This document shows, in pieces, positions 44,083 to 52,777 of a stretch of 64,000 bases of DNA. The position numbers and the translations under genes were made by a program. This stretch comes from DASUKM01 sp036278735 (lineage in GTDB: Bacteria > Acidobacteriota > Vicinamibacteria > Vicinamibacterales > 2-12-FULL-66-21): assembly GCA_036278735.1 (NCBI GenBank), contig DASUKM010000022.1:62001-126000 (forward strand), given 5' to 3'. The notes under the pieces were generated by a model. The model was not told the origin of the DNA. It made no database searches and saw only the letters and a program-made list of their open reading frames with translations. Each line of letters begins with the position of its first letter. Position 1 is the first letter of the stretch.

Positions 44083-44157
44083 GCCAGGTGCCAGTTGCCA
44101 GTTGCCAGTTGCCAGTTACCAGTTACCAGTTACCAGTTGTCAGTTGCCAGTTGCCAG
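44083..44157 (+). repeat. Heptamer array (GTTGCCA/GTTACCA)
   Basis: About ten units: GTTGCCA blocks, three GTTACCA in a row, one GTTGTCA, then GTTGCCA twice. It uses the same dialect as the arrays at 16937 and 49493. It lies between the cytochrome c and S9 genes. Confidence 0.92.
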
Positions 44158-44216
44158 CGCACGTGCGGGCGGCCGACGATGGCGCCCACGACGTGCGCGG
44201 CGAGCTGGTTCGCGGT

Positions 44217-44708
44217 CTATTGCAGAACGGCGCGCACACCCGGCGACAGCTTGTCGGCGTGCGCCAGCAGCATCGTCACCTGCCAGCGCTGCGTGTCGGA
44301 CAGCGTGCCGGTGAAGGCCGGCATGCCGGACAGCCGGATGCCGTGGGTGACCTTCCAGTACGTGATGCCCTCCGCATCATCCGTCACGGGATCGGTGAAG
44401 AGTTGCGGCGGCTGGGGAAACATTCCCGCGGCGATGTCGCTGTGGCGTCCCGGCGTTCCATGGCAGACCGCACACGAGTCCCTGTAGACGCGTGCCCCGG
44501 CGGTCAGGTTCTCGTCGTTGAGCGGCAGCGGATCCCTGAGGTCGGCCGCCTTCCTCAGATTCGCGTGCAACGCCAGCTTCGCGATCCGCTGCTCGAAAGG
44601 CAGCGGCGCCGCCGACGTCATCATCGAGACCCCGCCCATCGCGACGAACGAATATCCGGCCGCCAGCAACACCACAATCCCGAGGATGAAACCGACGACG
44701 AATTTCAT
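44217..44708 (-). CDS. Membrane-anchored monohaem cytochrome c
   Basis: 163 aa. One N-terminal TM helix (about 4-24) anchors it facing the periplasm. The haem motif CAVCH lies at 79-83 (Cys79, Cys82, His83), with a probable distal ligand Met129 in RLSGMPAFTG; this is the cytochrome c class I pattern of short electron carriers. GGAGGG precedes ATG 44708; the longer frame to 44774 is unsupported. It is upstream of the S9 gene on the same strand, 155 nt apart across a heptamer array. Confidence 0.88.
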   Translation of the reverse strand: MKFVVGFILGIVVLLAAGYSFVAMGGVSMMTSAAPLPFEQRIAKLALHANLRKAADLRDPLPLNDENLTAGARVYRDSCAVCHGTPGRHSDIAAGMFPQPPQLFTDPVTDDAEGITYWKVTHGIRLSGMPAFTGTLSDTQRWQVTMLLAHADKLSPGVRAVLQ

Positions 44709-44794
44709 CGAGCCCTCCGGGACCAGCATAATCGACTGCGGGCTATCGCGCACGCGGCGCAGGCCCCTCTGCACGCGTGATAGCCTGAAGCGTC

Positions 44795-46024
44795 ATGCCG
44801 CTCGACAAGATCGACTCGTCGCTCCGTGAAGAAGTTCAGGCGCTCGAAACCGAAGGGCGCGCGAAGGCTCTCGAGCGCGTGATCACCGGCTACCTGCCGG
44901 CCGCCAACGGCCGCGGGCCGCGCTACACCCTGCACGGCCATGCCGGCGAGTTCCTGCGCATGAACTCGAACAGCTATCTCTCGCTGTCGAACCATCCGGC
45001 GCTGCTCGAGGCCGCCGACCTCGCGGCGCGGCGGTTCGGCGTCGGACCGGGCGCCGTCCGCTTCATCGATGGCACGGCGCAGCCGCACGTCGATCTCGAG
45101 GCCCGGATCGCGGCGTTCACCGGACGGCCGGCCGCAAAGATCTTCAACTCCGCCTACACGACGGTCCTGGGACTGGCGATCGCGCTCACGAGCCCGGGGA
45201 CGTTCTGGATCGGCGACGAGCTGAATCACAACTGCATCATCCGGGCGATGCGCATCGCCAACGTGCCGAAGGAGCAGCGCGCGATCTTCCGGCACAACGA
45301 CGTCGACGATCTGGCGCGTCAGCTCGAGGCGGTGCCGAAGGGGACGGCGCGCGTCGTCGTCGTCTTCGACGGCATCTTCAGCATGCGGGGCGATCACGCG
45401 CCGCTCGCGCGGATTCAGGAGCTGTGTGCGCAACAGGCCGGGCGGTTCCGCGACGGCGCGATCACGGTGATGGACGACTCGCACGGCATCGGCGCGTACG
45501 GCGCGACGGGGCGCGGCACCGAGGAGTTCTGCGGCGCGCGGGCCGACATCCTCGTCGGGACGTTCGGCAAGGCGTTCGGCGTCAACGGCGGGTTCGTCGC
45601 GGCGAGTCCGGCGCTCGTCGAGATCGTCCGGCAGAAGGCGGATACCTACATCTATACGAACCCGCTCGGCGCCGCGGACGCGGCGGCCGCCATCGCGGGC
45701 ATCGACATCGCGGACGGCCCGGAGGGGCGAGAGCGGCTGTCGAATCTGGCGGCGCGCACCGCGCAGTTCCGGAAAGGGCTGGCGCGGCTCGGGCTCGAAT
45801 CGATCGCCGGTCCGCATCCGGTCGTGCCGCTGCTCGTCCGCGACACCGATCGGACACGCGCGCGCGTGCGCACGCTGTTCGACGGCGGGATTCTGGCCGT
45901 CGGCCTGACGTTCCCCGTGGTGCCGCGCGGCGACGAGACGATCCGCTTCCAGATCAACGCCGCTCACACGGCCGCGGACATCGATCAGGTGCTCGACGCG
46001 CTTGGTCAGCCCGTAAAGGGCTGA
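44795..46024 (+). CDS. PLP-dependent alpha-oxoamine synthase (KBL/SPT-like)
   Basis: 409 aa fold-type I aminotransferase of the glycine C-acetyltransferase/serine palmitoyltransferase group. The cofactor lysine is Lys259 in VGTFGKAFGVNGG; DDSHGIG at 227-233 holds the pyridine-contacting Asp and His; GPGAVRFIDGTAQPHVDLE (84-102) is the family substrate loop. It condenses an amino acid with an acyl-CoA, but the acyl chain preference (KBL, AONS or SPT) is not readable. A lipid-like role is plausible for a soluble enzyme with no kbl-tdh neighbour. Its last six codons and stop lie within a P2 repeat. Confidence 0.85.
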   Translation: MPLDKIDSSLREEVQALETEGRAKALERVITGYLPAANGRGPRYTLHGHAGEFLRMNSNSYLSLSNHPALLEAADLAARRFGVGPGAVRFIDGTAQPHVDLEARIAAFTGRPAAKIFNSAYTTVLGLAIALTSPGTFWIGDELNHNCIIRAMRIANVPKEQRAIFRHNDVDDLARQLEAVPKGTARVVVVFDGIFSMRGDHAPLARIQELCAQQAGRFRDGAITVMDDSHGIGAYGATGRGTEEFCGARADILVGTFGKAFGVNGGFVAASPALVEIVRQKADTYIYTNPLGAADAAAAIAGIDIADGPEGRERLSNLAARTAQFRKGLARLGLESIAGPHPVVPLLVRDTDRTRARVRTLFDGGILAVGLTFPVVPRGDETIRFQINAAHTAADIDQVLDALGQPVKG

Positions 46025-46106
46025 CCCACACGTCTTCTGAGACGCGGTCGATCAACGCGTAAGGGCTGACCCGGACGCTTTCTGAGACGTGTGGGTCAGG
46101 CCTGAC
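46004..46106 (+). repeat. Palindromic element, family P2, copy A (extended)
   Basis: GGTCAGCCC-GTAAA-GGGCTGACC (46004-46026) includes the TGA stop of the KBL-like gene. A second copy of the GGGCTGACC half and GTCAGGCCTGAC (46095-46106) follow. Alternative pairing of GGGCTGACCCACACGTCT (46018-46035) with 46085-46102 forms an 18-nt stem with one mismatch. It lies between convergent genes. Confidence 0.9.
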
Positions 46107-46111
46107 GTCGA

Positions 46112-46540
46112 CTACGTGCGATCGAAGTCCGGACGCCAGGTTCGGATCGCACGCTTGATGTCGTCCGCTTTCATCTGCTCGCGGGCGGCGCGGCTGGCCA
46201 GCGGTGGGAACTCCTCGTCGGAGGCGAACCGCAGCGCCACGATCTGCCGCGTGCTCAACCGCCCGTATTCCTGCCGCTGCTCCGGCGCCAGCAGCCGGTC
46301 GGCGCGCAGCGCCATCTCCAGCTTGATGATCCGGTCCTGCAAGGCCGTCGTATACCTGCGGCTGATCAGCAGCAGCACGACCTGGGCGATGATCAGGGCC
46401 GCGACACCGATGGCGAACGCCCGGCGCCCGCCGCTCCCGAACCACTGCACGAACGCCACAATCGCGACGACGACGAAGACGGTCCCGATAATCGTCATGG
46501 TCGGACGGTGACGGTGGGTGGCGTATGTCTGCGTCGCCAT
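46112..46540 (-). CDS. DUF6526-type membrane protein
   Basis: 142 aa. Begins MATQTYATHRHRPTM, then two TM helices (about 15-35 and 41-59) and a cytoplasmic helical tail (IIKLEMALRADRLLAPEQRQEY, TRQIVALRFASDEEFPPL, QMKADDIKRAIRTWRPDF). That layout and the DxEFPPL and KADDIKxAIxxWRPD motifs match DUF6526, whose role is unknown. ATG 46540 is chosen because the family starts with this M-x-x-Q-x-Y-x-x-H motif. Confidence 0.75.
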   Translation of the reverse strand: MATQTYATHRHRPTMTIIGTVFVVVAIVAFVQWFGSGGRRAFAIGVAALIIAQVVLLLISRRYTTALQDRIIKLEMALRADRLLAPEQRQEYGRLSTRQIVALRFASDEEFPPLASRAAREQMKADDIKRAIRTWRPDFDRT

Positions 46541-46614
46541 ATGCCGGGAGCGTAGCATCGCCACCCGGCGATGGCAACCAGCCGGGGATTACGCGGATCC
46601 ACGGACAATCGCTG

Positions 46615-48354
46615 CTAGGCCGCCAGCGCGTCGACGCGGGTGCGGAGGCGTTCGAGATCGGCCGAGAGCTGTTCGAGCTGCGCGTCGGTCTGGCGCAGCT
46701 TCTCTCCTTCGCTGCGGACGAACCGGCTGTACGGGGCAATGCCGTCGCGCAGCCGCTCGAGGCTGTGCGCGATGGCCTGCTCGAACTGGCCGCGCAGCGC
46801 GCCCGAGAGCCGCTCCCGGACGTCGGCGATCTTGCGCCGCATCTCCGCCTTGCCCCGGGTGCGCCTGGCGGGAATGATGAAAAACCCGATCGTCGCGATC
46901 ACGCCGGCCAGGATGATCCCCGTGACGTCGGCCGCCGCCGTCGTGGCCGCGACCGTGACGATCGCCCCGAGCCCCACCGCGCCGGCGCCAGCCGCCGCGG
47001 CGGCCGCCACGGCATTCCTGGCGCCGTCGGCCAGTTCGATCGCCTCGCGCCGGCGGTCGTAGGTGTCGACCACCTCCTGCGCCTCGCGGCCGATCGACTC
47101 GATCAGGCGCCGCCGCTCGTCGTGGAACACGCGCGCCTCGGTATCGCCGACGATCCGCTCGCGGTGCTCGCGGCGGCGCTCCTCCAGGTGCCGCGTGATG
47201 CGCTCCCACTGGCGGTGGTCCGACTCGACGAGCCAGTCGACCAGATCCTGCACGCGCTGCTCGATGCGCTGCGGCGCGTCGGCCACGACCTGCTGCTCGA
47301 AGGCCTGCTGGACGCGGGCGCGGTTCAGCAGGTCGAACATGCGTCCGATCCGCATCGTGTCCTCGAAGAAATCGCGGCCCCGCCGCTCCATCTCGAGCAG
47401 CACGTTGTCGACCACCGCCATGCGCCCCGCAAATTCGCGGGTCATGTCGTCCTCGTACATCCGCAGCTCCGTCTCGACGTCCTCGAGGAGCGCGAAGTCT
47501 CCCTCGAGCAGCGCGAGCCGGCCCCGCGTGACCCCGCGGTACCGCTGCGCCAGCGCCGTCCCGACGCCGATCGGATTGAGCAGCTTCAGCTTCACGCGCG
47601 CGGCCTGGTCGAGCGTGGATCGGATGTAGCGTTCGAGCGGCTCGAAGCCGCTCGGGGTCCAGAGCGCCGGCTCGCCGTGCTTCGCGCGGAACGCGTCGCG
47701 GGCGCTCACCGCGAAGATCTCCGGCGCCGTCCCGAGCAGCCGCCGCGCGTTGTCGGCCACATAGGCCTGCACCTCCGCGCGATCGTGCTCCGAGGCGATG
47801 ATGTCGATCTTGTTGATCACGACCACGACCTTCTTGCCCCAGTCGCGGATCTGCTCGAGGAACGCGCGCTCGGTCTCGGTGAACGGGCGATCGGCGGAGG
47901 TGACGAACAGCACCAGGTCGGCGCGCGGCACGAAGCCGGCGGTGATGCGTTCGTGCTCCCGGATGATGGCGTTGGTACCGGGCGTGTCGACGATATGGAT
48001 GTCGCGGAGGATCTCGGCGGGCGCGCTGATCGACGTCAGATGCGGTTCGACGGCCGCGGTGGCGCGCTGGTCGCCGTACTGGAGCAGCGTGACGTGCGCG
48101 GTCGTGGGGGTCACCCCTTCGTCCATCACGCGCTCTCCGACGAGCGCGTTGACGAACGCGCTCTTGCCCGCGTTGAACTCGCCGACGACGACGAGCAGGA
48201 ACAGTTCGTCGAGCTGCTCGATCGAGCGTTCGAGCGGCGCCACGCTGTCGTCGCTCGCGCCAAACCGGATCAAGCCCGACCGCAGCGCGCCGAGCACACG
48301 GCGCTCATCGCGCACCAGCTCCTGCTGAGCCGGGTCGAGAATTCGCGTCAGCAT
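46615..48354 (-). CDS. Dynamin-like GTPase
   Basis: 579 aa large GTPase. G1 GEFNAGKS (58-65), G2 Thr in TPTTAHVT (about 82-89), G3 DTPG (123-126) and G4 NKID (181-184) are intact. The rest is coiled-coil rich (about 200-440) with a hydrophobic paddle at about 455-505 (AAAAGAGAVGLGAI, TGIILAGVIATIGFFIIP) that would insert into membrane, and a final coiled coil. This is the bacterial dynamin-like protein layout for membrane fusion, fission or repair. It starts 4 nt after the pheA stop, so the two are co-transcribed, an odd pairing. Confidence 0.88.
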   Translation of the reverse strand: MLTRILDPAQQELVRDERRVLGALRSGLIRFGASDDSVAPLERSIEQLDELFLLVVVGEFNAGKSAFVNALVGERVMDEGVTPTTAHVTLLQYGDQRATAAVEPHLTSISAPAEILRDIHIVDTPGTNAIIREHERITAGFVPRADLVLFVTSADRPFTETERAFLEQIRDWGKKVVVVINKIDIIASEHDRAEVQAYVADNARRLLGTAPEIFAVSARDAFRAKHGEPALWTPSGFEPLERYIRSTLDQAARVKLKLLNPIGVGTALAQRYRGVTRGRLALLEGDFALLEDVETELRMYEDDMTREFAGRMAVVDNVLLEMERRGRDFFEDTMRIGRMFDLLNRARVQQAFEQQVVADAPQRIEQRVQDLVDWLVESDHRQWERITRHLEERRREHRERIVGDTEARVFHDERRRLIESIGREAQEVVDTYDRRREAIELADGARNAVAAAAAAGAGAVGLGAIVTVAATTAAADVTGIILAGVIATIGFFIIPARRTRGKAEMRRKIADVRERLSGALRGQFEQAIAHSLERLRDGIAPYSRFVRSEGEKLRQTDAQLEQLSADLERLRTRVDALAA

Positions 48355-48358
48355 GTCC

Positions 48359-49252
48359 TCACCACGACTGTATGACGCGTGCAGGATGCGGGCCAGACGC
48401 GGCGTCGCCGGCCGGTTCTATCCATGCCGCGTAGCTTCCGAGGGTCCGTACCCACTGCGCGATTTCCGCCAGGTGCACGAGCGCGCGGCCGCATTCGAGC
48501 GAGTCGCGCCGCACGTCCAGATCGGCATAGAACAGATAGTCCCACGGACGGCCGCGCAGCGGACGGGATTCGAGCTTCGTCAGGTTGATGTCGCGGAACG
48601 CGAACACGCTGAGCGCCTTGAACAGCGCGCCGGGCCCGTTCGGCAGCGTGAACACGATGCTCGTCTTGCAGCCGCCGCCCGCCTCGCCTGCCTTGGGCGG
48701 CACGGCGGCGCTGGCCGAGCGCGCGACGACGACGAACCGCGTGACGTTGGCGTCGTAGTCCTGAATGCCGCGCGCGAGCACCTCGAGGCCGAAGACCTCC
48801 GCCGCACGCTCCGACGCAACCGCGGCGGCATCCCGGAGCTGCTGCTGCCGGATGATTTTCGCCCCGCCCGCCGTGTCGTAGACGGCGACAATCTCGACGT
48901 TCGCCAGCCGCTGCAGATAGCGCTCGCACTGCGCGAGCGCCTGCGGGTGCGAGTGGACCACCCGCACGCCGGCGAGCGGCGTGCCTGGCAGCGCCATCAG
49001 GCAATGGTCGACGGCGAGCACGACTTCGCCGACGATCGGCAGTTCGTGCTCGACGAGCAGGTCGTAGTTGCGATGAATGCTGCCGCCGATCGAGTTCTCC
49101 ATCGGCAGGATCCCGTGGCTCGCACGCCCTTCGCGTACCGCGGCGAAGACCTCCTCGAAACTGTGGCAGGGCAGCAGATCGGCGTCCGCCGCACAGCGCA
49201 GCGCCGCCGCCTCGCTATAGGCGCCTGGTTCCCCTTGATACGCGATTCGCAT
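48359..49252 (-). CDS. pheA: Prephenate dehydratase
   Basis: 297 aa, the normal length of monofunctional PheA. Converts prephenate to phenylpyruvate in phenylalanine synthesis. Begins MRIAYQGEPGAYSEAAA; catalytic-domain motifs GILPMENSIGGSIHRNYDLL (48-67), HSHPQALAQC (104-113) and QDYDANVTRFVVV (with the conserved Thr-Arg-Phe, about 168-180). A C-terminal ACT domain (about 195-275) has LPNGPGALFKALSVF and the Phe-binding ESRPLRGRPWDYLFY, so feedback inhibition by Phe is likely. A leader of about 230 nt with a terminator lies upstream. Confidence 0.95.
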   Translation of the reverse strand: MRIAYQGEPGAYSEAAALRCAADADLLPCHSFEEVFAAVREGRASHGILPMENSIGGSIHRNYDLLVEHELPIVGEVVLAVDHCLMALPGTPLAGVRVVHSHPQALAQCERYLQRLANVEIVAVYDTAGGAKIIRQQQLRDAAAVASERAAEVFGLEVLARGIQDYDANVTRFVVVARSASAAVPPKAGEAGGGCKTSIVFTLPNGPGALFKALSVFAFRDINLTKLESRPLRGRPWDYLFYADLDVRRDSLECGRALVHLAEIAQWVRTLGSYAAWIEPAGDAASGPHPARVIQSW

Positions 49253-49273
49253 GTCGATGTCCTCGGATGCGCG

Positions 49274-49302
49274 TCCGCCGAAGCGCGACGCGCGAAGGCG
49301 GA
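49274..49302 (-). repeat. Palindromic element, family P3, copy 2
   Basis: TCCGCCGAAGCGC-GAC-GCGCGAAGGCGGA, almost the same as the 31-nt element at 11666-11696. It lies between the leader terminator and the pheA start, where it could sequester or insulate translation signals. Confidence 0.7.
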
Positions 49303-49305
49303 GCC

Positions 49306-49341
49306 AAATAAAAAGGCCGTCACCCTTTTTCGGTGACGGCC
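49306..49341 (-). terminator. Intrinsic terminator in the pheA leader
   Basis: On the minus strand GGCCGTCACC-GAAAAA-GGGTGACGGCC is followed by TTTTTATTT. A strong stem with U-tract lies 54 nt upstream of the pheA ATG and about 140 nt after the promoter, as expected for an attenuator or for a separate small RNA. Confidence 0.9.
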
Positions 49342-49480
49342 TGATCGGTTACAGGGGTCCGACCTCGACGGTCGGATCTAGTCTGCGTCGGCCCTCACCC
49401 GTGCCGGCCCGCAAAAAGGCGGCCGGCGCACGTAAAGCGCGCGGCAGCAGCGGCCCACGACTGGTGATGGACGATCATCG
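49306..49480 (-). ncRNA. Structured leader or small RNA upstream of pheA
   Basis: The stretch between an extended -10 promoter and the terminator is about 175 nt. It contains GCCGGCC...GGCCGGC (near 49404-49433) and TCCGACC-GTCGA-GGTCGGA (49358-49376) hairpins. A possible leader peptide from the ATG at 49478 (about 27 codons) has only two Phe codons, so it is not a classical Phe-rich attenuator. No T-box specifier sequence is seen. It could be a standalone sRNA. Confidence 0.45.
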
Positions 49481-49486
49481 AACGGG

Positions 49487-49495
49487 ATTATACCA
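49487..49495 (-). promoter_or_regulatory. Extended -10 promoter of the pheA leader
   Basis: TGGTATAAT on the minus strand has a perfect TATAAT with the TGn extension. The TGG comes from the last unit of the adjoining heptamer array. Confidence 0.7.
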
Positions 49496-49546
49496 GTTGC
49501 CAGTTGCCAGTTGCCCGTTGCCAGTTTCCAGTTTCCAGCCGCCAGC
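49493..49546 (+). repeat. Heptamer array (CCAGTTG)
   Basis: About seven units, CCAGTTG three times then CCCGTTG, CCAGTTT twice and a degraded end. It directly abuts the pheA leader promoter, so upstream promoter sequence is repeat DNA. Confidence 0.88.
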
Positions 49547-49593
49547 ATTACTCAGTGCGCGCGCCGCAGGCGGCTCGCTCGGGCCGCAGGCGC

Positions 49594-49637
49594 TCATCCC
49601 CCATCCGTCATCCCCCATCCGCCATCCGCCATCCGCC
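49594..49637 (+). repeat. Heptamer array (CATCCGC/CATCCCC)
   Basis: About six units: CATCCCC, CATCCGT, CATCCCC, then CATCCGC three times. It ends 15 nt before the start of the sortilin-like gene. The reading frame through it gives a seven-residue periodic peptide and is not coding. Confidence 0.85.
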
Positions 49638-49651
49638 ATACACTGAGGCAC

Positions 49652-52600
49652 ATGCGCTCCACGTTGGTCACCATTCTTTCAGCTCTCTTTCTCGCCAGCA
49701 CCCCCGGCGCGCAACAGTCCGACGCGACGTACTACGCCGGCATGCGGTGGCGCCTCATCGGACCGAACCGGGCGGGCCAGCTCGCCGACGTCGCCGGCGT
49801 GCCCGGCGATCCGGCGGTCTACTACGTCGCCACGCCGGGCGGCGGCCTGTGGAAGACCACCGACGGCGGCACGGTCTGGACCCCGACGTCTCCCTCCGTC
49901 CCCTCCGCGTCGATCGGCGTGGTCAGGGTCGCCCCGTCCAATCCGGACGTCGTCTACATCGGGACGGGCAATACGATGATCGGCACCGGCGTGTACCGAT
50001 CGGACGATGCCGGCGCGACGTGGCATCACGCGGGGCTCGACGCCACGAAGTACATCACGGCGATGCTCGTCGATCCGCGCGATCCGGACGTTGTCCTCGC
50101 GGGGGCCGGCGCGGGCGGCAACTTCGGATCGATGGTCTACGACAACGACGACCCGAACGCCGCGCGCGGCGTGTACCGGACGTCGGACGGCGGCCGCACC
50201 TGGAGGCACACGCTTTTTCTCGACGCGGAGAGCGCCGTGGTGGATCTGGTGTTCGATCCGGCGCAACCGCATGTGGTCTTCGCCACCCTGACGAAGGGCC
50301 AGGGCGGGCCGGCAGGGCCGCCACTCTATCGTTCGGAGGACGAAGGGGCCACATGGACGCGGCTCGCCGGCCAGGGGCTGCCGGCGAACGCACGTGCCGC
50401 GAATATCGCGGTCGCGCCCGGCACGTCTGACCGGCGGCTGTATGGGCTCGTCGGCGGACGGCGCGCCGGCGGCCTCTTCCGCTCCGACGACGGCGGCACG
50501 ACGTGGCGGCTCATGACGTCGCGGCTCGCCAGCGCCTCGGGCCGCCTCTACGTCGATCCACACAGTCCTGACGTCGTCTACACCATGGGCACGTCGATGT
50601 ATCGCTCGACGGACGGCGGCCGGACGCTCGCGTCGTACAAAGGCGCGCCTGGCGGCGACGACGACAAGGCGCTGTGGATCGATCCGACGAATCCACGCCG
50701 CATGATCATGGGGGCCGACCAGGGGCCCACGATCAGCGTCGATGGCGGCCGGACGTGGACGCCGTGGTACGTGCTGCACAACGGCGAGTTCTACTACGTG
50801 TCCACCGACAACCAGTTTCCATACTGGATCTACTCCGCGCAGCAGGACAGCGGCACGGTCGCGATCAGGAGCCGCAGCGACTACGGCGCGATCAGGCCCA
50901 ATGACTGGTATCCGGTCAGCGGCTATGAGGAGGGGCACATCTTCGCGGATCCGTTCGATTCGCGCTACGTCTACACGCACGGCGAGGGTCATGCCGTCGT
51001 GCGATTCGATCGCCAGACCGGGCAGGTCGGGCCGGTCTACACGCCTCGGCGCGAGGACCGATTCGGGCCGCGACCGGCCATGGAGCTGTCGCCGAAGGAT
51101 CCGCACTGGCTGCTTCTCGGCGCGCAGTACGTGCTCGCGACCAACGATTGGGGCGCAGCCTGGCGGCGCATCAGCCCGGACCTGACCATCCGGCCCTCCG
51201 GCGCCCCCACGCTCGCGCCGGCGGCGGCACACAGCCAGCCGGGCGGCCCGACGATCGTGGCGCTCGCGCCGTCGGCGCTCGACGTCAACCTGCTGTGGGC
51301 CGGCACCTCGAACGGCCTGATTCACCTGACGCGCGACTTCGGGAAGACATGGACGAATGTGACGCCGCCCGATCTCGCGAAGGCGTCCAGCCTGACGCTC
51401 TGGTCGATCGAAGCCTCGCGGCACGACCCTGGGGTCGCGTTTGCCACCGCGATCGACGTCTCGGATCGCCACGGCCCCTGCATCTTCCGGACGCGCGACT
51501 TCGGCCGGAGCTGGCAGACGATCGTCGACGGGTTGCCGCCGGACGTCCCCACGCGCGTGGTGCGCGAGGATCCTGAGCGCGCAAGTCTGCTGTACGCCGG
51601 AACGCAGGCCGGCATGTATGTGTCCTTCGACGGCGGCGACCGTTGGCAGTCGCTCCAGCTCAATCTGCCGACGGCGGCCGTCAACGACATCACCATCCAC
51701 GAGAACGATCTCGTCGTCGCCACGTACGGCCGCGCGTTGTGGGTGCTCGACGACGTCACGCCGCTGCGGCAGCTCGAGGCGGTTCGCGCCGGCACCGGCA
51801 CGGCATTCCTGTTCCAGCCGGAGACGGCGATGCGCGTGCGCTGGGACAACAACAAGGACACGCCGCTTCCGCCGGAGGTGCCGTCGGGCGAAAACCCGCC
51901 GGACGGCGCGATCATCGACTATTACCTGCGCTCGGACGTCACCGGACCGGCCACGCTGTCGATCCTGGACCGCAGCGGCCACGACGTCCGCGAATACACG
52001 AACACGGCACCTCCACCGGACGAAACGATGCCCAACGTGCCGATGTACTGGTTCAAGGGGCCGGACGTGCTGCCGACGACCGCCGGGATGCACCGCTTCG
52101 TGTGGGATCTGCGCTACCCGACGCCGCCGCCGCTCAATTATGGTTCGGACGGCAACCCGGCGACGTCCGTCTCCTACGGCATCATCGCACCGGCCATCGA
52201 GGGACAATCGCCGCGCCAGCAGCCGATCGGGCCGCTCGCGCTGCCGGGCACGTACCATGTCCGCCTGACGGTCGGCGGCCGCGCGTACACGCGCGACCTC
52301 GTGGTCGAGAACGATCCGCGCGTGCGGGTGACGGCTGCGGATCTCCAAGCGCATCTGGGATGGGAACGGGGCCTCGCCGCGGGCATCGCGACGAGCCACG
52401 ACGCGATCGAGCAGGTGCGCGCGCTGAGGGCCGCGCTCACCGGGCGTGTCGCGGGCGCGTCCGCGCAAGTCAAGACGGCAGCGGACGCCTTCGACAACGC
52501 CGCCGTCCAGACGATCGCCTCGCTCGCGCGAAACCGCGACCTCGCGGAGCATCTCGCAAGTCTCGAGTACGCCGACATCCGGCCGAACACGAGCGCGGTG

Positions 52601-52777
52601 GCGGCGCTCGGCGAGAGCTGCCGGCAGGCGGATGCCTCGCTCGAACGGTACCGTCAGCTGATCGCGCGTGACCTGGCGTCGCTGAACGCGGCGCTCTCGG
52701 CCGCGCATCTCGATCCCTTGCCGGCTCCCGCGCCACCCGCGGGACCGGCGTGTGGGACGCGATCCGGTTCAATGTGA
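49652..52777 (+). CDS. Exported BNR/Asp-box (sortilin-like) propeller protein
   Basis: 1041 aa. Signal peptide about 1-21 (MRSTLVTILSALFLASTPGAQ). At least six Asp-box hairpins S/T-x-D-x-G-x-T-W occur along residues 55-620 (LWKTTDGGTVW, YRSDDAGATW, YRTSDGGRTW, YRSEDEGATW, FRSDDGGTTW), the mark of VPS10/sialidase-type propellers. A C-terminal region (about 690-1041) has an Ig-like strand set and helical tail. Families of this type are common in Acidobacteriota and annotated as glycosyl hydrolase or photosynthesis-assembly-like; none is enzymatically proven. ATG 49652 follows a signal peptide and avoids the heptamer-encoded extension from 49511. Confidence 0.85.
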   Translation: MRSTLVTILSALFLASTPGAQQSDATYYAGMRWRLIGPNRAGQLADVAGVPGDPAVYYVATPGGGLWKTTDGGTVWTPTSPSVPSASIGVVRVAPSNPDVVYIGTGNTMIGTGVYRSDDAGATWHHAGLDATKYITAMLVDPRDPDVVLAGAGAGGNFGSMVYDNDDPNAARGVYRTSDGGRTWRHTLFLDAESAVVDLVFDPAQPHVVFATLTKGQGGPAGPPLYRSEDEGATWTRLAGQGLPANARAANIAVAPGTSDRRLYGLVGGRRAGGLFRSDDGGTTWRLMTSRLASASGRLYVDPHSPDVVYTMGTSMYRSTDGGRTLASYKGAPGGDDDKALWIDPTNPRRMIMGADQGPTISVDGGRTWTPWYVLHNGEFYYVSTDNQFPYWIYSAQQDSGTVAIRSRSDYGAIRPNDWYPVSGYEEGHIFADPFDSRYVYTHGEGHAVVRFDRQTGQVGPVYTPRREDRFGPRPAMELSPKDPHWLLLGAQYVLATNDWGAAWRRISPDLTIRPSGAPTLAPAAAHSQPGGPTIVALAPSALDVNLLWAGTSNGLIHLTRDFGKTWTNVTPPDLAKASSLTLWSIEASRHDPGVAFATAIDVSDRHGPCIFRTRDFGRSWQTIVDGLPPDVPTRVVREDPERASLLYAGTQAGMYVSFDGGDRWQSLQLNLPTAAVNDITIHENDLVVATYGRALWVLDDVTPLRQLEAVRAGTGTAFLFQPETAMRVRWDNNKDTPLPPEVPSGENPPDGAIIDYYLRSDVTGPATLSILDRSGHDVREYTNTAPPPDETMPNVPMYWFKGPDVLPTTAGMHRFVWDLRYPTPPPLNYGSDGNPATSVSYGIIAPAIEGQSPRQQPIGPLALPGTYHVRLTVGGRAYTRDLVVENDPRVRVTAADLQAHLGWERGLAAGIATSHDAIEQVRALRAALTGRVAGASAQVKTAADAFDNAAVQTIASLARNRDLAEHLASLEYADIRPNTSAVAALGESCRQADASLERYRQLIARDLASLNAALSAAHLDPLPAPAPPAGPACGTRSGSM

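Noticed and set aside
49376..49478. T-box or Phe leader-peptide attenuator at pheA
   Set aside because: No specifier/antiterminator sequence and only two Phe codons; kept only as an unclassified leader.
49511..49651. Longer N-terminus of the sortilin-like protein
   Set aside because: It is translated heptamer repeat; the signal peptide begins at 49652.
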